Assembly: GCA_013397075.1 (NCBI GenBank) | Contig: VWZS01004810.1 | Location: 944,561-1,008,560 of the forward strand | DNA: 64,000 nucleotides | Origin: Rhabdornis inornatus | Lineage: Eukaryota > Chordata > Aves > Passeriformes > Rhabdornithidae | Direction: 5' to 3' | In this document: piece after piece, positions 11,353 to 24,490 of the stretch | How the letters are laid out: the number at the start of each line of letters is the position of its first letter | Position numbering within the stretch: the stretch's first letter is position 1 | Notes under the pieces: generated by a model | What the model saw: the letters and a program-made list of their open reading frames with translations, nothing else | Databases searched by the model: none | What the model was told of the DNA's origin: nothing | Translations under genes and position numbers: made by a program

Positions 11353-12610
11353 GCAAAGGTTTCTGTGGGCTGACAGCTGGTGCTGCCAGAAGATCGAGGA
11401 TCTGATGTTCCTCCGTGCTCTTCTAAACTTGAGACAGTTTAATTTAGGAGTGGCTCAAAGATAAACTTGTGTTCTAGAGGATATTTAGATTGCCCTTCTG
11501 ACACTACTGAGAGTCAAGTGCTGGAAAAAACAGCCCAGGAAGGTCGTGGAATCATGAGAGTTTAAAGGCCAGACTGGAGAACACCCTTTGGGTGCTGCAC
11601 TGTCAGGGCTGAGCCTCCCTTGGACAAGTGGGATTGACTTGAAACATGGGTTGTGTTCCTTCGTGGCATTACAATTCCTAAAACTAAAATTAACCCAGCT
11701 CCAAAGATTTCTAAATTTACTGAGAGAAAGAGGGAATAAGCAATGAGCTCTACATTTACTCTTGGGCAGAGGCAGTGCTTTATCCATCAGCCAAGCCAAG
11801 AGTCTTTCTTCTGCTGACCACATCCCCAGATGTTTCCAGCAGCAGCTGGAACTCCTCCAGTCTTCTGAGGGAAAAACTGTCAGCAGTGGCAGAAAATATT
11901 TTCTTAACACTTATTATAAAGGGGTTTTAGAGGAGGACACATGAGCATTCAGCTCTGGTTTTGCCTGAAAATGAAAGACTTTAAAATTGGAGGAAACAAC
12001 CTTGTTGCAATTAAGCACAGGCAAAATTGCCCACAGTTATTTGCAGCTACTGAACTGGAGGCCACTCTCTGAAAGCCAGGCTATCAGAGGGAGCAGCTAC
12101 TTCCAATTACATCCTACTGGAGGGGACTCCTAAGCTGCCAAGATTCATGGAGGAAAGCCATTGGAAAAAAAAAAATCATGACAAACTTCTCCCCCTGGAA
12201 AGAAAAATAGAAAAAAAAAAAAACCCACAAAAATTGCTTTATTAAAGTCTAAACATTCCTTGGAAATGTGCCAAGTGCACAAATATTTCCATAAGGAAGA
12301 TTTATGTGATCCTGATCCAAAGACAAATTTCAAAAAGCCGGAGAGGAAGAGAGATAAACAAACAAAAAAAGTGACAGAGGCTGATTTAGAAAGTGTGTGG
12401 TTGGGGAATAGACCTGGGGTGAGGAGAACAAGGCTGAATCTCCAGAGCCCAGAAAAGGAATCTGGAAAAGCGGGTCCCTCCCCCAAAATAACTCTGGGCA
12501 ATGCCGAAAGGTATCAGCTTTGCTCCAGATTGGATCAAAAATGGAAATGTACTCTGCATTTCATACTTCCTCCCCATCCAGGAAAAAGGATCTGTCTGCT
12601 CTGTCTGTTA
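11353..12610. other. Unannotated stretch, no gene seen
   Basis: A-rich runs at 12,167-12,225. The 212-codon frame beginning at 12,260 runs into a CR1 tail, has no recognisable domain and is rejected as a gene. Confidence 0.6.
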
Positions 12611-12660
12611 ATTGGATGTGATGATCTCAGAGGTGTTTCCAACCTAAATAATTCTAGGAT
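12611..12660 (+). mobile_element. CR1 LINE 3'-terminal scrap
   Basis: GATGTGATGATCTCAGAGGT, then TTCCAACCTAAATAATTCTA, matches the last 50 bp of CR1. Confidence 0.75.
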
Positions 12661-15600
12661 TTTACTCTTAGCACTTCTCATGCCCTGTTTTCCAGGTAGG
12701 GCAGTACCTCAGTCCGTGTTATCCACTGTGTTTAGGGTGTCAGAGCCCAGCTGTCAGAGAGCTGGAAGGGATTACCATGACCTCAATGTGCACATAACCA
12801 GAGGAACCCAAATATCTTCCCTTCTCCAGGGGGAAAGGTGGGCCAAGTGCCTTGCTGAAGCCTTATGGGATTTAAAATCTGTCAAATCAAGAGAGTGACT
12901 AGCCAAGATGTTGCACCTAGATGCAGAAAAGAGAGCATGCACATGCAAAAAATCTCAGGAATTTTTAATTTGAATTTTTTTTAAATTTGCTAATTCAAGG
13001 AGGGCAGGAAGACAAAATTCCCAGGGTGTTATGTTGTGGAGTATGGCTGGAATTTGCTGTCTCTAGTCTGACTTGGTTCAAAGAGAGTTTTGGTATCAAA
13101 AATAGGATGTCTGCATGGTTAAATTGTAAAAGGTGACAGCAAGAAAGGTAGGAAGCGAGAAGTCAATGTGGAGATAGAAGAGAAGTTGTTGCAACAGATT
13201 GCTTTGTACAACTTGTTCTGAGTTCTTCCCCCAAATTATTGGTTCACATTGCCCTTAACATTTAGATTTTCATCTGTTTGCTTCTTTTTGTGAGAGGAAA
13301 ACTATGTTAGGCATCTCATAAATGCTTACATGGAGATGTTTCCCATCTGCTTGCAGATGCACCATGCCTGCTTTCTGCAGGGACCTGGCACTTCTCAGCG
13401 TTTAAATGAAACTGAACCCGCTCCATTTGCTGGATGGGCACAATCCAAGGAGCAAAAATGAACATTTCTCAATGCTGATGATTCTGTTACAGTGCACCTC
13501 TAACAGAGCTCTGAAAATATCTCCTAACATCCGCTGCAGGTCGCGTCTTGAGGAAGGACCCTTTCAATTAAGGCCAAGAATTAAGACAGACAAAGCAATT
13601 CAAGACAAACACTCTCATTTCTACTTCATGCATAAACAGAATTATGACTTCCATTTTCTTGGCCACCTTCCAGCTACCTCTCCTCCTTCACTGTGTGACA
13701 TATCCATCTCCTTCTGGTCCTGCAGCACCACAGAACTTCTCCATGCACTGCTCAGCGTGGGCTGCCTCCATCCTGGGGTGGTTTCACTGCAGCAGTGGGT
13801 AGGCAGCCCCTGCCTGCTGCACTCCCTGGGACTCTGCTCTTTGCTGGCCAGGGTTACTCACTGCTTTTGGCACTCGCTGAGATGCTCAGATGTGGAGGGC
13901 TCTGCTCCACCCTCTCCTCCACAGGCAACCCAGCCAAAAGCCAGCAGCACCATCCAAACCCTCCAAACCTTCCCAGTTTGCTGCTCACACGGATCTCATC
14001 TGTCTCCTTCTCTTTGGATTCGCCTGCCTTGGAGAGGTTTGTGCATTTTGCAGACAGCGTGGGGGCGGAGGGCGGGGGTGGCAGGGAAGATGAAGAACTC
14101 GGTGATATACTGAGTATATAGAACAGTGTATAATGTACTGAGTGATGCAACAGCCAGAGAACTAAGTAGATGCTGCTGCCTTGTGATTTACTGCTTGCAA
14201 ATGGCTTATCTTCTTCTGAAATACTGTTAATTTAATAGACAAACATCCCAGGATAAAGGCTCGCCAGAGACGCAGCTGATGGGATAAATATTGAGAGATT
14301 AAAGACCTGTGGGCAAAGTGTATAATTCTGTTATTAAAATTCCAAAGTGCTCCCTTAAAATTAGACCCTAGTAAAGGAAGAGGAGTGGAAAAACCTATGC
14401 TTAAAAGGGGGAGTGATTGTGTTGAGCACTTCAGAATCATTTGCTAAGCAAAGTTAAAAAGGGTAATAGCATCAAGCTTGGTCTTCTGCTTGTTTTCCTC
14501 CTGCAGTCCCTAGCTATCAAAGTGGTATCAAAGAAACCTACTTATTAGCCATGTGTTGAGAACACTTTCCAGAGGCAGCCAGAAAGCCATCAGTGACAGC
14601 ACTTCTATGACCTCCTAATTGCACCCCACACAATGTGTGGCCGTTAGGCCCAGGAGGCAGCTGCATTTGCAAAGTGAGTCCCAAGTCATTATTTCCCAGC
14701 TCAGGAGCGAGCCTGGCATGTGAACGGTGCCCCTTAGGGCTCATTTCTGCAGTGATTGCAGCCGGGATCAGGCACACAGCACACTCAGTGCTGCCCAGGC
14801 TCTGCCACACACTGTACCACTCTGTGCTGTGCTTTGAGACCACAGGAAAGGATTTGTCACCACTGAACTGGACAGTCACTGGAAGCTGAGTCCTAGTGAT
14901 CCCAATCCTCTGGAAAATCTCAATATGAATAAGTCCAGCCCTTAATTTATTGTAAAACATCATCTGGTTTCATGAGATTCCCTAAACAATAATCCAAAGT
15001 GGCTGGCTTGGGTTTCCCCAGCACCGAATTCCCTCTCTGAACAATTCCTGTGACCCCAGAGCATCTTTGCTGATGTGCAGGTCATGGGGACAGAGAATCT
15101 GGTTTTCCTGGATGAGATACAGTGCTGATCTGAGAGAGGGAAAACGCTCAAGAAGCTGCAGTGGCAGCCAGGAGGGGTTGGAGGAGGAGCACTGCGAAGC
15201 AGGAGAGGTCTTGTCACATCACCCAAAGGGACATTGCTGCTGCTGGCAGGAGGTTTCTTTGGATACAACTGCTGATTAGCAGGGCCTTTCACTCTGGAGG
15301 AATGTTAATGCTCTAGTTAAAATTTGGAATTTGTCTTTCAGTACGTATTCCTGGTTTTGAACTTTTTTCCCCAAAACTCCAATATTTTCCCATGACTTAT
15401 GATGTGAAAATTCTGAATAAAATAGTGTTTTATGAACCTCCAACAGTCTTCCCACAATACACATACTTGTTTGTTTTTGTTGTTTGGGTTTTTTGTGTAT
15501 GAGAATTATCATATACATAAAGGAGAAGAAAATTCTAGAAGACTGTAAGAAATCAAATATCTTATTATCACAAACTAAATGGCTGCTAAATTGAAATTTT

Positions 15601-17034
15601 ACTTAAATCAGTGTTTGTTACTGTAGCACATTTTGATTTTAAGAAATGGATGTTTTCTAGTGGGAGAACATCCCATCAAGATGCCAACTACTTCTGTGCT
15701 CCATGGAAATGAAGCTTGCTTCCCATGCCTAGGGATCCTGTGTTTGAATCTCTGAGTGTGCAATTACTTAGGAACTCCAACAAAATCAGCTTCTTCATGA
15801 AACTTGTGAGAAATTAATATTTTTGGGGCTGCTAATCTCTGTATCACATTTGATTACAAGTGGTCAATCAGTACAAAAGTTTATGGATAGGACTGTGTGG
15901 TGGAGTAGATGGATAAAGGAATTCTCCTTACTTTGTACATTCAAAGAACATGATTTTGTTAGGCAATCTGGCCAATAGTGCAACTTTTAAAGGTTAATTC
16001 GGCTTTCACTCCACTCAGGATGAGTTTCATGCAAGGACATTGTGCCAGGATGTTGTGCAAGACACAACCAGAGCAGGAATCCCTCTGGACACATTTTTTG
16101 GAGCTGCAGTAGGAAGAGAACCCCCAGATTAACACTTGCCAGTGACAGATAACTCTGAAATCAACCGATTGTGACAAAATGCACTTTACTCTGTATTAGT
16201 CACATACCACTGATAGCAATATTAGAGTCCATAAACATGCTTTTAATAGTCAAATATTCTTTAATGTATGCCGAGTCTCCCAGTAAGTGGAAATTAAATG
16301 GACAATTTAGTGTATGATATCCATGCATAGGCTCAGAAGCATTTCTCCTGCACATAAACACTGACAGCAAAGCTGTTGTTCAACAGAAAACTACAGCTGC
16401 CAGATGTTAAAGGTTTTGGTGTTTGAATGTCTTGTCCCAAAGAAAAAGGCTGACATTTGCCATTGTACTGGCATGAATTCAGGAGTGACAAAAAAAGAAT
16501 TCCAAATCTATTCTGAAGGCAAGAAGGGCTCGTGGACAAAGCAGAGGACCTGAAAGACCTAAAGACCCCTGTTTCCAGGCCTGGTTTTGGTCAGCAGAAT
16601 GGTTCATCTGATCTTTTTCTCTCATCCTTGTCTTCTGTGCATCACCTTACACAATTTGTATCTGCAGGATACACCAGCAGCTCACTCAGGTACCAGCCCT
16701 GACATTAAAACCAAATTCCAGCAAAGGGAAAAACAATTTATTTGACTTTCCTTGGCATGACTCTGTCCATCAGTAGTGGTATGACCCCTCCCTCACCTCA
16801 GGACAGAAGGTTTCTATGTGTTTGCTCTTGTAACTTGTACCAGTCCTGCAAAGAGACACAGAAATAAAAAGTATTAAATTAATTTGGCATGCAAGACAGA
16901 GCACCTGTTAACTCTCTGGTACCACACTGCGTTTGCAGAGGAGGTTGTTAAGAAAACAAGTTTATTTTTTGAATTGTAGGCTGAATGAATTTAAACTGGA
17001 ATCCTTGATCACAGTCACTGAACCTTATTGTGCT
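12661..17034. other. Unannotated stretch, no gene seen
   Basis: The longest frame outside obvious repeats in the window lies here (13,406-14,113 plus, 235 codons). It is rich in Pro, Ser, Leu and Cys, shows no domain I recognise, and overlaps open frames in other registers. Without comparative data it is not called a gene. 14,160-14,420 is repeat-free and AT-rich and may be conserved non-coding DNA. Confidence 0.55.
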
Positions 17035-17058
17035 TTGTTGTTGTTGTTGTTGTTGTTT
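17035..17058. repeat. (TTG)n microsatellite
   Basis: About eight copies of the trinucleotide TTG. Confidence 0.95.
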
Positions 17059-20000
17059 AAAGACCAGGAAAAAAGATTCTCTTCACAAGAAAATGTTTTA
17101 AATACAATGAATGCCCTGCAATTCTGAAGTTCTCTCAGGTTCCAGCATATTGCAAAAATGCTGTTAAATTCCCATAGTCACACAGTGTTGAAGATACAGG
17201 TCTTGGTGTACCTGTTCACATTGAAATAAATCAGGGGGAAAAAAATTGTAGGCAGTGAAGGAAATGAAAAACAGACCAAGACGAAGTGCCAAGAATGTCC
17301 TTGGACAGACTGCATCCACAACTGGATTCCTGCTCCTGGAGTGGTTAGGATGGACATTTAAAACTAAACCAAATTAAGGACCTTTGGCAAGTCTCCCATA
17401 CTAATGGAATTTCAGTTCCCAGTCCCTTCCTTTTCTCTCTGTGTGTGATCTCAGTGTATTATCAAAGCTAGAACTTCCAGTGGTAAAAAAACTGCAAAAG
17501 AATTCCTGCAGACACAGTGAGCAAGGCACTCTCCTCTGGGTAGAATATTTACAACCCCAAATCAAAATAACTGACTTGAACCATAAAACTCCCCAACTCC
17601 AGCTTCACCTTCAACCCTGCAAATGCTAAAGGTGGCACATGATGCATTTCCCACTCTTTGACTTTCAGAAAATCCATTTAAGATTCTTTGAATAAATGTC
17701 CAAAGAGAGGGCACAGGAGCAACCAATAACTCCTTGTGCACCCTGGTGGCACCTGCACAGGAGGATGCCTTTAGCCCAGGCCTTATCAGAGCAGATGATT
17801 AAATCCATCTGATAACCTGCTCTCAAATAAACTCACAAGAGTCTTCCCTCTGTTTGCTCAGACTCTTTTACGTAAATCCTCAGTTTATCCATAAAATCAC
17901 AATGATGAGCTGAAGTAAAAAAAAAAAAAAAAAAGAATTTTTGTGCCTCCCATCTTAATATTTCAGTTTGTCCCTCTGCACAGACTTGCCTTCATGCAGA
18001 GGAGCCATAAATCTGGCCTGTCACTGTTATGATTATTAGTGGTTAGACCTGATGAATATTGATATGTGGCAAGTGCTCTTTCGACATTAAATACATTTGC
18101 CAATTTTCCTCCTCCAAACTCCACCCGTTAATGCTTCATCCAATATGAATCAATATTGGTTTAATAATTAACATGTTTAAACATTTTTTAATGTATATTT
18201 CATGATGAGAAGATCTATGTTTATTTTATGATGATAAAATATTTAGAGCCCAGGGAATTTTACTGTGCTGTCATCACAGCATTCATTGGGCCCTTTTCAC
18301 TCTGCCTGAGGGGGCATCTCTGTCTCCTCTCAGCACAGCCCAGGCTGAAATGGTTCCAGATCCTTCTGCAGAAGGGCTGTTTATGGGGTCTGAAGATATC
18401 TGAAATATGTGGTGGGGCTGGAAAGGAAGGGCAGCAGCATGGCTGGAGGGACAGGGTCCACTGCCAGCTCCAAACAGCCATGGAGGCAGATGGGGATCTG
18501 ATCTGGAGAGACTTGGAACAGATTCAGCTTCAAAAGCAGCTCAGATTCCTGGAAAACAAGCACAAAAATGAGGAAGAAAAGAGACTCAGCCTGGCACTGG
18601 GAAGGCTTTGAAAAGAGCCCATGGTGCTCCCTGCATAAGTGGGCACTCTTCTCCTTGAAGGCAATGAGTCTGACTTTCCCAAGACTGTTTCTGTACTGGG
18701 AAAAGCAAAGTTAAAGCAAGTTCCCTGGAGTGGGAAGGTTTGGTGGGAGCTGAAAACCTCCCTGCATAACTGGAGGAGTTATTCTTCAGTTCCTGTGGAG
18801 CATGCACAGGGTCTTGGCAGCCTGACAAGGAAGGACACCTGTAGGGCAGAAAAAGGCTTAAGAAACAGAAATTTGGGGATTTTGGTTGGCCTAGGAGGTG
18901 TCTGGCTGCTCAGATCCTACAGGACCTCACCACCACCTCATTTTGCAGAGGATAAATACAAAGAGCACAGGCTGCAGATTCGTGCCAGTGGCATTCAGGG
19001 GATGCTTTGACTTTGCACTGGCTCTTACTCGAGGGTGAATTCTGCTCCAGCTGCCCAGGATCACCAGGGAATCAGAAATAATGAAGAAAACGGGCTCTGA
19101 ATTCACTAAAATCCAGGTGAAGTTTTCCTGTGAGACTGTGATTAATGAGATAAGGATGATTATGTTTATTTCCGTGTATTTGTTCAGAATTATTCAAGTG
19201 GTCACAGCCCAGTGGCTCCTGATGTTCCACTCCTGGGCAGCAGAACAAACACCTTGTAGTGCATCTGATCTGATCAGGTAGAGCCCCCTCACAGATGGGC
19301 TGGAGGAGTGCTGCAAGCAGGGCTGCTGACTGCAGGAAAACACTTTCCTTGCAAGACTTGCTGTGGAACACATTTATTCCAGAAATGGATTTTAAAAAGG
19401 GAAGGGAAAAAAAAAATTAAAAAAAGAAGAACGTATCAAAGTCACGATGTCTCCTGGGGAGAGATTTCCCTGTCAAGGTGTGTTTGCTTGATAGCACATC
19501 CAGAAGGTAAAAATGTAATGTGGTTTCACACTTTGCTTTTTGAACCCATGTAAACTTCTGGCATTCACAAAAAAAGTAGAGTTTTACAGCTTAACCATGC
19601 ATTTTGTGAAGCTGTTAGATACTTCATGGAAGAAAAAAAAAATCCATCAAGGGCATTAAACTGGAAGATAACACCTCTGATTCTGGCAGTCCCTGAGCTG
19701 CTGAGCACTGGAGGCTGAGAAAGACTGGGACAGAAATAGTGCCATGTGCTCACCCTGTTTGCACTGCCTTTCCTAGTGGCAATTTTTGGCCACTATTGAA
19801 CTTCTAATTCTGGATTAGGCGGACTTTTCCTTTCATCTGATCGAACTTCCTTTATTCTTATGAAATGAAACATGAGACAGAGCTGGAGGAAGGCCAGTTG
19901 GGGTGTTGCTCCCTAAAGTTATCCTGTTTGATTTGAGCTTAAAAACCTTTCTGAAAAAGAGGGAGGAGAAGATGAATGGTTGCACATCCTGTTTGACATC

Positions 20001-21307
20001 AGGGAACTTCCTGCGAGATTCACAAAATAAATACGTTTAGGAGATGAAAAAGAAAACCAAAAAATCCCACCTCAAATCCATAACAGTTTTCAAACGTTTT
20101 ATTTAACTTCATTGTGCTTATTTTCCACAGCTCTGGTTAGGAGTAGCAATTATATTAATCCTTCTCCTCCAGGTTGTTAATCCTAGTAAAGCAACCTGTT
20201 GCTTGGAAGATTGTACGTTGTTAAGGATCTCCCTGAGAACATTTATTCATGCTTGGGGAGTGCATTCCCAATGCACTGCTCATTTAGGCTGAAACTCACC
20301 CCTAAGGAAGGGAGGCTGTGCTCAAAGCCAAGGTATCACTTAATTCACACTTAAACCCTTCAGATCAGAAGATAATATGAAATCCAATGGAAAACTCCAC
20401 TTGTGTGATTTGGAGAGCTCAGCAGAGAAATCAGTGGGGCTTTGGGTGAGAAAGCAAAGATCACTGAAATTAAAATCACTTCCTCTGAATCTGATGAATC
20501 TGAGCCAGTGTGAGAGAGGCGAGACAGAAGATGTTCTCATAGTTATATGAGCTGGGATATTTATGCTCCAGACCTGAGTGCATGGCGTAAATCGGATGAG
20601 ACAAGTAAATTGCACCCAATGAGCAGTGAAAGCAGGCAGCAGCATCCATGTGGAATCTCAATTTACACCGCAGCTGGGGTCTGGAGGAGCTGCACTGACA
20701 GAGCGGGGCTCTGAACTGCAGTCTGCTTTTCCTTCCCTTTTTTTTTCTCCCAGCTCCAGTGGATGTGCTCCAGCGGGACCAGCAGCACTGTGACCTGCCA
20801 ACCACTCACCCAGGGTTTGCAGATCCGTGTCCCACATCTGAGGCTGGCTTCCACACCGTGCTAATGGCCTTGGAAGGATTTACATGGGCCCGTGCTCTGG
20901 CAGGGATTGCTGTCAGTGCCATGTTAATACTCTGCTGTTCAGCAGCCAGTAACCTTTGTCCTTGTGAAATGCTCCCGTGGCTTTGTCACTGCAGAGTGCC
21001 TCGGGCCGAGCCAAGCACAGTCACTGCCCAGTGCAAACTGTGATCTCTTCCCTGGCTTTTCCTTTCTAACCTTCTGGCAAAACAAATCTAAGTTTGGCTG
21101 CTCTGAGCCTGTTTAAAACTCTTCATACTCGGCCGCATCCCTGCTCCTTGCAGATGTCTCCAGCACCTCCTTCCCAGGAGATGTGTGCCCTGCTGCTCCC
21201 GGGGCACTCCTGCCCTACCTGCCATGGCTGGGGGATTGTCTGGGGGTGGAGCCAGGAATGGGCTCATGGGGATGAGGGCAGACACTGCCTGCACACTCAG
21301 GATGGGA
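17059..21307. other. Unannotated stretch, no gene seen
   Basis: Includes an A-homopolymer near 17,917-17,934 and an AT-rich, repeat-free block at 17,960-18,230 that may be conserved. Frames of up to 127 codons have no recognisable domains. Confidence 0.6.
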
Positions 21308-21424
21308 TTTGAACAACCTGGTCCAGTGGAAAGTGTCCCTGCCCATGGTAGGGGGCTTGGAACAAGATGATCTTTAAGATTCCTTCCAACCCAAGCCATT
21401 GTGTGTTTCTGTGGTTCTGTGATT
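21308..21424 (+). mobile_element. CR1 LINE 3'-end fragment
   Basis: GAACAACCTGGTCCAGTGGA, then GTGTCCCTGCCCATGGTAGG, GATGATCTTTAAGATTCCTT and octamer-like TGTGGTTCTGTGATT. This is a typical 5'-truncated CR1 tail. Confidence 0.92.
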
Positions 21425-22511
21425 AGTTTCTTCTTGCTTTCAGCAGCTCAAGCACAGCTCTCCTCAGCCCAGCCAGCTGCCTAAACTCCCACTGGAGCTG
21501 GGGAAGAGAAACAACCAATTGCACAGCACAATTCATCTGACTTGTTTTAGACATCTGCCTTAGAAAGAGATGAATTGAACCCTGGCAGGGACAGGTTCTG
21601 TGCTTTGATCACAAGGAGAGGCTCTCCAGCCTGCAGGGACACAGACCTGGGAGCTCCACATACCTGTACAGAGCCAGGTAAATCCCAGGGCACATTCCTG
21701 GTGCTGGTGTAGCTCAGGGACCCTCCACCCTGGGGTGTGGAGCAGCACCCACTGCTGTCCCCTCCCCTGGACAGCATCTCCTGATCCTTGGAAGTGTGAG
21801 GTCCCAACTCACAGTGCCTCATTTCTCTTGACCACGGTGGTTTGCTATGACAGATATTCCGATCTGTCCCTATATAAATCTCCTGTGAAAAGCTGTCAGG
21901 CCATGTAAGAAAGAAAGATGGAGCTCCTTCTTGCAAAGTGCTGACAGGGTGTTGCCTGTACAACAACAGAGCTCAGTGCATGAGCCAGCCTCTTCTCTTT
22001 CTCCACCTCTTGTCTCCTTCCTCATCTCCTCCTGCCCCCAGCTGAAGTGCCAGAAGGCTTTGTCTTCTATCTTTTCTTTTAGTCCATCAATAAAATGCCT
22101 TTTTTTTTCTCTTCCTCTTGTCATATTTAAATCAGTGCTTGATTCAATTCTGTTCCTGGCAGGTGTTTGTTTATTTTCTCAAATCCCTGACTGCAAAGAT
22201 ATTGTTGCTCATGGACATATTTCCAGGGGAGGTTTTATTCAGTGGCAGCAGATGTCTTCCCCTGGAAAGTACTGGTGCAGATATTGAGGGCAAACCATGC
22301 TTGGGTTAGGAGGCACTTTAGATCAGTTCTCTACACCCTGCTCTTCATAACTGTCCCCAGCAAGTTCCACTCCCAGATTCTGCTGCAGGAGTCTCATCAC
22401 CCCCTGGTCCCAGCTCACTGACCCCTTTACCAGAGCTGACTGGCATCTGACAACACACTCCTAAAGAAAGAAGCAAGAGAAGCCCAAGAAGAGAGAAAAT
22501 ATTTTAAAAAA
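21425..22511. other. Unannotated stretch, no gene seen
   Basis: Unique sequence with polypyrimidine runs near 21,990-22,070. Nothing further was recognised. Confidence 0.6.
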
Positions 22512-22715
22512 TATTCTTCCCTGTGAGGGTGGGGAGGCCCTGGCACAGGGTGCCCAGAGAAGCTGTAGCTGCCCCTGGATCCCTGGAATTGTCCAAAGCC
22601 AGGTTGGACAGGGCTTGGAGCAACCTGGGATAGTAGGAGGTGTCCCTGCCCATGGCAGGGGGTGGCACTGGATGGGCTTTAAGGTCCCTCCTGACCCAAA
22701 CCATTCTGACATTAT
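22512..22715 (+). mobile_element. CR1 LINE 3'-end fragment
   Basis: About 200 bp of CR1 3' region: GGCACAGGGTGCCCAGAGAA, TTGTCCAAAGCCAGGTTGGA, TGTCCCTGCCCATGGCAGGG and GGGCTTTAAGGTCCCTCCTG, in consensus order. Confidence 0.95.
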
Positions 22716-22790
22716 ATGACTTGACGAAATATATGAACATCAACCACACATACAGAGCATGGAGACACACAAGAAGGGGGGGAGTCATGT

Positions 22791-22816
22791 ATAGAATCAC
22801 AGAATTATAGAATCAT
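22791..22816 (-). mobile_element. CR1 3' octamer-tail scrap
   Basis: ATAGAATCACAGAATTATAG followed by AATCAT is the antisense of the CR1 terminal octamers. The body of the element is absent. Confidence 0.55.
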
Positions 22817-24069
22817 GCACTCACTAGTCCACACACCTACACACACATCTGCATATAAATGCAGGGAGAGGCACTACATGAGCAACCAGACCGTAATAAT
22901 TTACTGCCAAGTGGTCCTGTAAAGATCCACAGCACCCACAAAGCCTCAGTCTCATCCCCTGCCCACCTGTGCAGGCACAAACTCCTTCCCCTGGAGCTTT
23001 GTGCTGTGCAGTCTCCAGGAGTGAATGCACCTGCTCTGTCTCCCAGATCTATCACATTCCAGGGCTTTATCCAGACCACTTCAATGAGGTTTCAAAGGTT
23101 TCTGTGCATGTTTCAATCAGTTCAGGCATGTCAGACAAGTAAGTGCTGTGGAGGTACCTGCAAATTACACCATCTGGCTGCTTCAGGGAGCCAGACAAGA
23201 GGCAGACTGCAGGCAAAGGGAGAACTCAGACCTTAACAGAATGAGGGGAACATAAACCCAGCCATTTGCAGAGGAGGAACATTTAAAAATCACTCCAAAT
23301 AATCTTGCAGTAAAGGTTTACCCATTTTATTAAGCAAATCTGATAAGTGGGAAAGCATTTTCTTTGGCGTGAGCTCAGTTCACTGGAAGATTGTTTCCAG
23401 TTTTGAGTAATGCTGGAGAATGTCCTGTGTGGCAGATTCTGTAGTTTCCTAGGTCTGAGCTCTGGGGGTAAGAAATGCTTCATAATGGGATGGCAGGGGG
23501 CTCAGTTCAACTGATAGAAGTAGATAACTCCATAGCTAGATGACAGGCAACTGAGCCTTTTCCCCCCAGACCCATTTAAAAAGTGTATGGGTTAATTTTT
23601 ATGCATGAGTCTGCATGAAACAATGACATTTCCAGCTAAAGAATGAGCTGGACAGGCTTTTTGTCTTGTGTACTGCAGTCCCAGTTCTCATTAAAAACAA
23701 AACCCCTCACCTTTGCATGGTGGCTTTAAATCAGAACTGGAGGATTATTATGGGGGGAAGGGGTATTTTCAGGGGAAATAATTTATTTTCAGACAAAGTA
23801 GACTTTTACTTTCAGATAGTTTAAAAAGAGCAGGAAAAACGTTTTCTGGTAGAAAATTAAAGAAAACTAGTTCAACTGGCTCAGACAGGGTTCTCAGACT
23901 GGAATGGATGGATAATGCTCTGACTGGAACAGAGGTAAGGGATAGGATTGAGGGACAGGAAGAGCTGGTGTCACCACAAAGCCAATTGTACCTAATCAGG
24001 AGGTGGATCAAAGACGTTCCTCTGTTGTGATGCTGATCCACCCATTCCCGATGCCTTTTTGGGACTACC
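22817..24069. other. Unannotated stretch, no gene seen
   Basis: Unique sequence. 23,770-24,069, next to the LTR-like segment, could hold ERV internal sequence, but no primer-binding site or retroviral motif could be recognised. Confidence 0.5.
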
Positions 24070-24490
24070 TGAAAACAGAGGCCAGACAAAATTAGGGGAA
24101 TAAAAAGCAGTTATATTTATTGAAGAGCCTTCAGGTACATTTAGGGCAGACAAAGCCCCCCAGGGGCTACACCCAAAATGGACAATGGGTCACAGGATTT
24201 CACACTTTTATAAATTTGGTCCATTTGCACATTGGGGGTTAATCTTCCAAATACAGCTTCAGGTAATGAAGTCATTTACCCCAAGTTTGCTTCCCCAACT
24301 CACTTCTGTTTCCATTTCTCAGAGCCTGAGGCAGTGAGGTGTCCCTGATTGCCAGCCTGGAGAGGAATTGTTGTGTCTGCCCAAAATGGGAAAGCAGCAG
24401 CTCACACTGTGTATGGAGTTTAGAGTTATACACTAAAGAACTGCAGGATGACAAATATATGAAAAATAGAAATGCTAAAATCTTAAGGCA
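24070..24490 (-). mobile_element. Probable solo LTR of an endogenous retrovirus, antisense
   Basis: The stretch GGCAGACAAAGCCCCCCAGG, GGGCTACACCCAAAATGGAC and CACAGGATTTCACACTTTTA, which precedes a long AT-richer arm, resembles antisense LTR sequence I associate with passerine ERVs. On the minus strand AATATAACTGCTTTTTATTC lies near the presumed 3' end. A TG at 24,070 and a CA at 24,489-24,490 give possible termini, but the flanking bases do not form a target-site duplication, so the edges are uncertain. No gag, pol or env remnant was recognised nearby. Confidence 0.5.

Noticed and set aside
11045..11464. 139-codon frame with a long Leu-Phe tract resembling a membrane protein
   Set aside because: The tract is the ATTCCT hexamer.
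12260..12898. 212-codon plus-strand frame
   Set aside because: It includes a CR1 3' end and has no domain.
13406..14113. 235-codon plus-strand frame without obvious repeats
   Set aside because: There is no recognisable domain, composition is low-information Ser/Leu/Pro/Cys, and other frames also stay open. It would need cross-species frame conservation to be revived.
23770..24069. Retroviral internal sequence next to the LTR-like segment
   Set aside because: No primer-binding site or gag/pol motif was recognised, so it was left unannotated.
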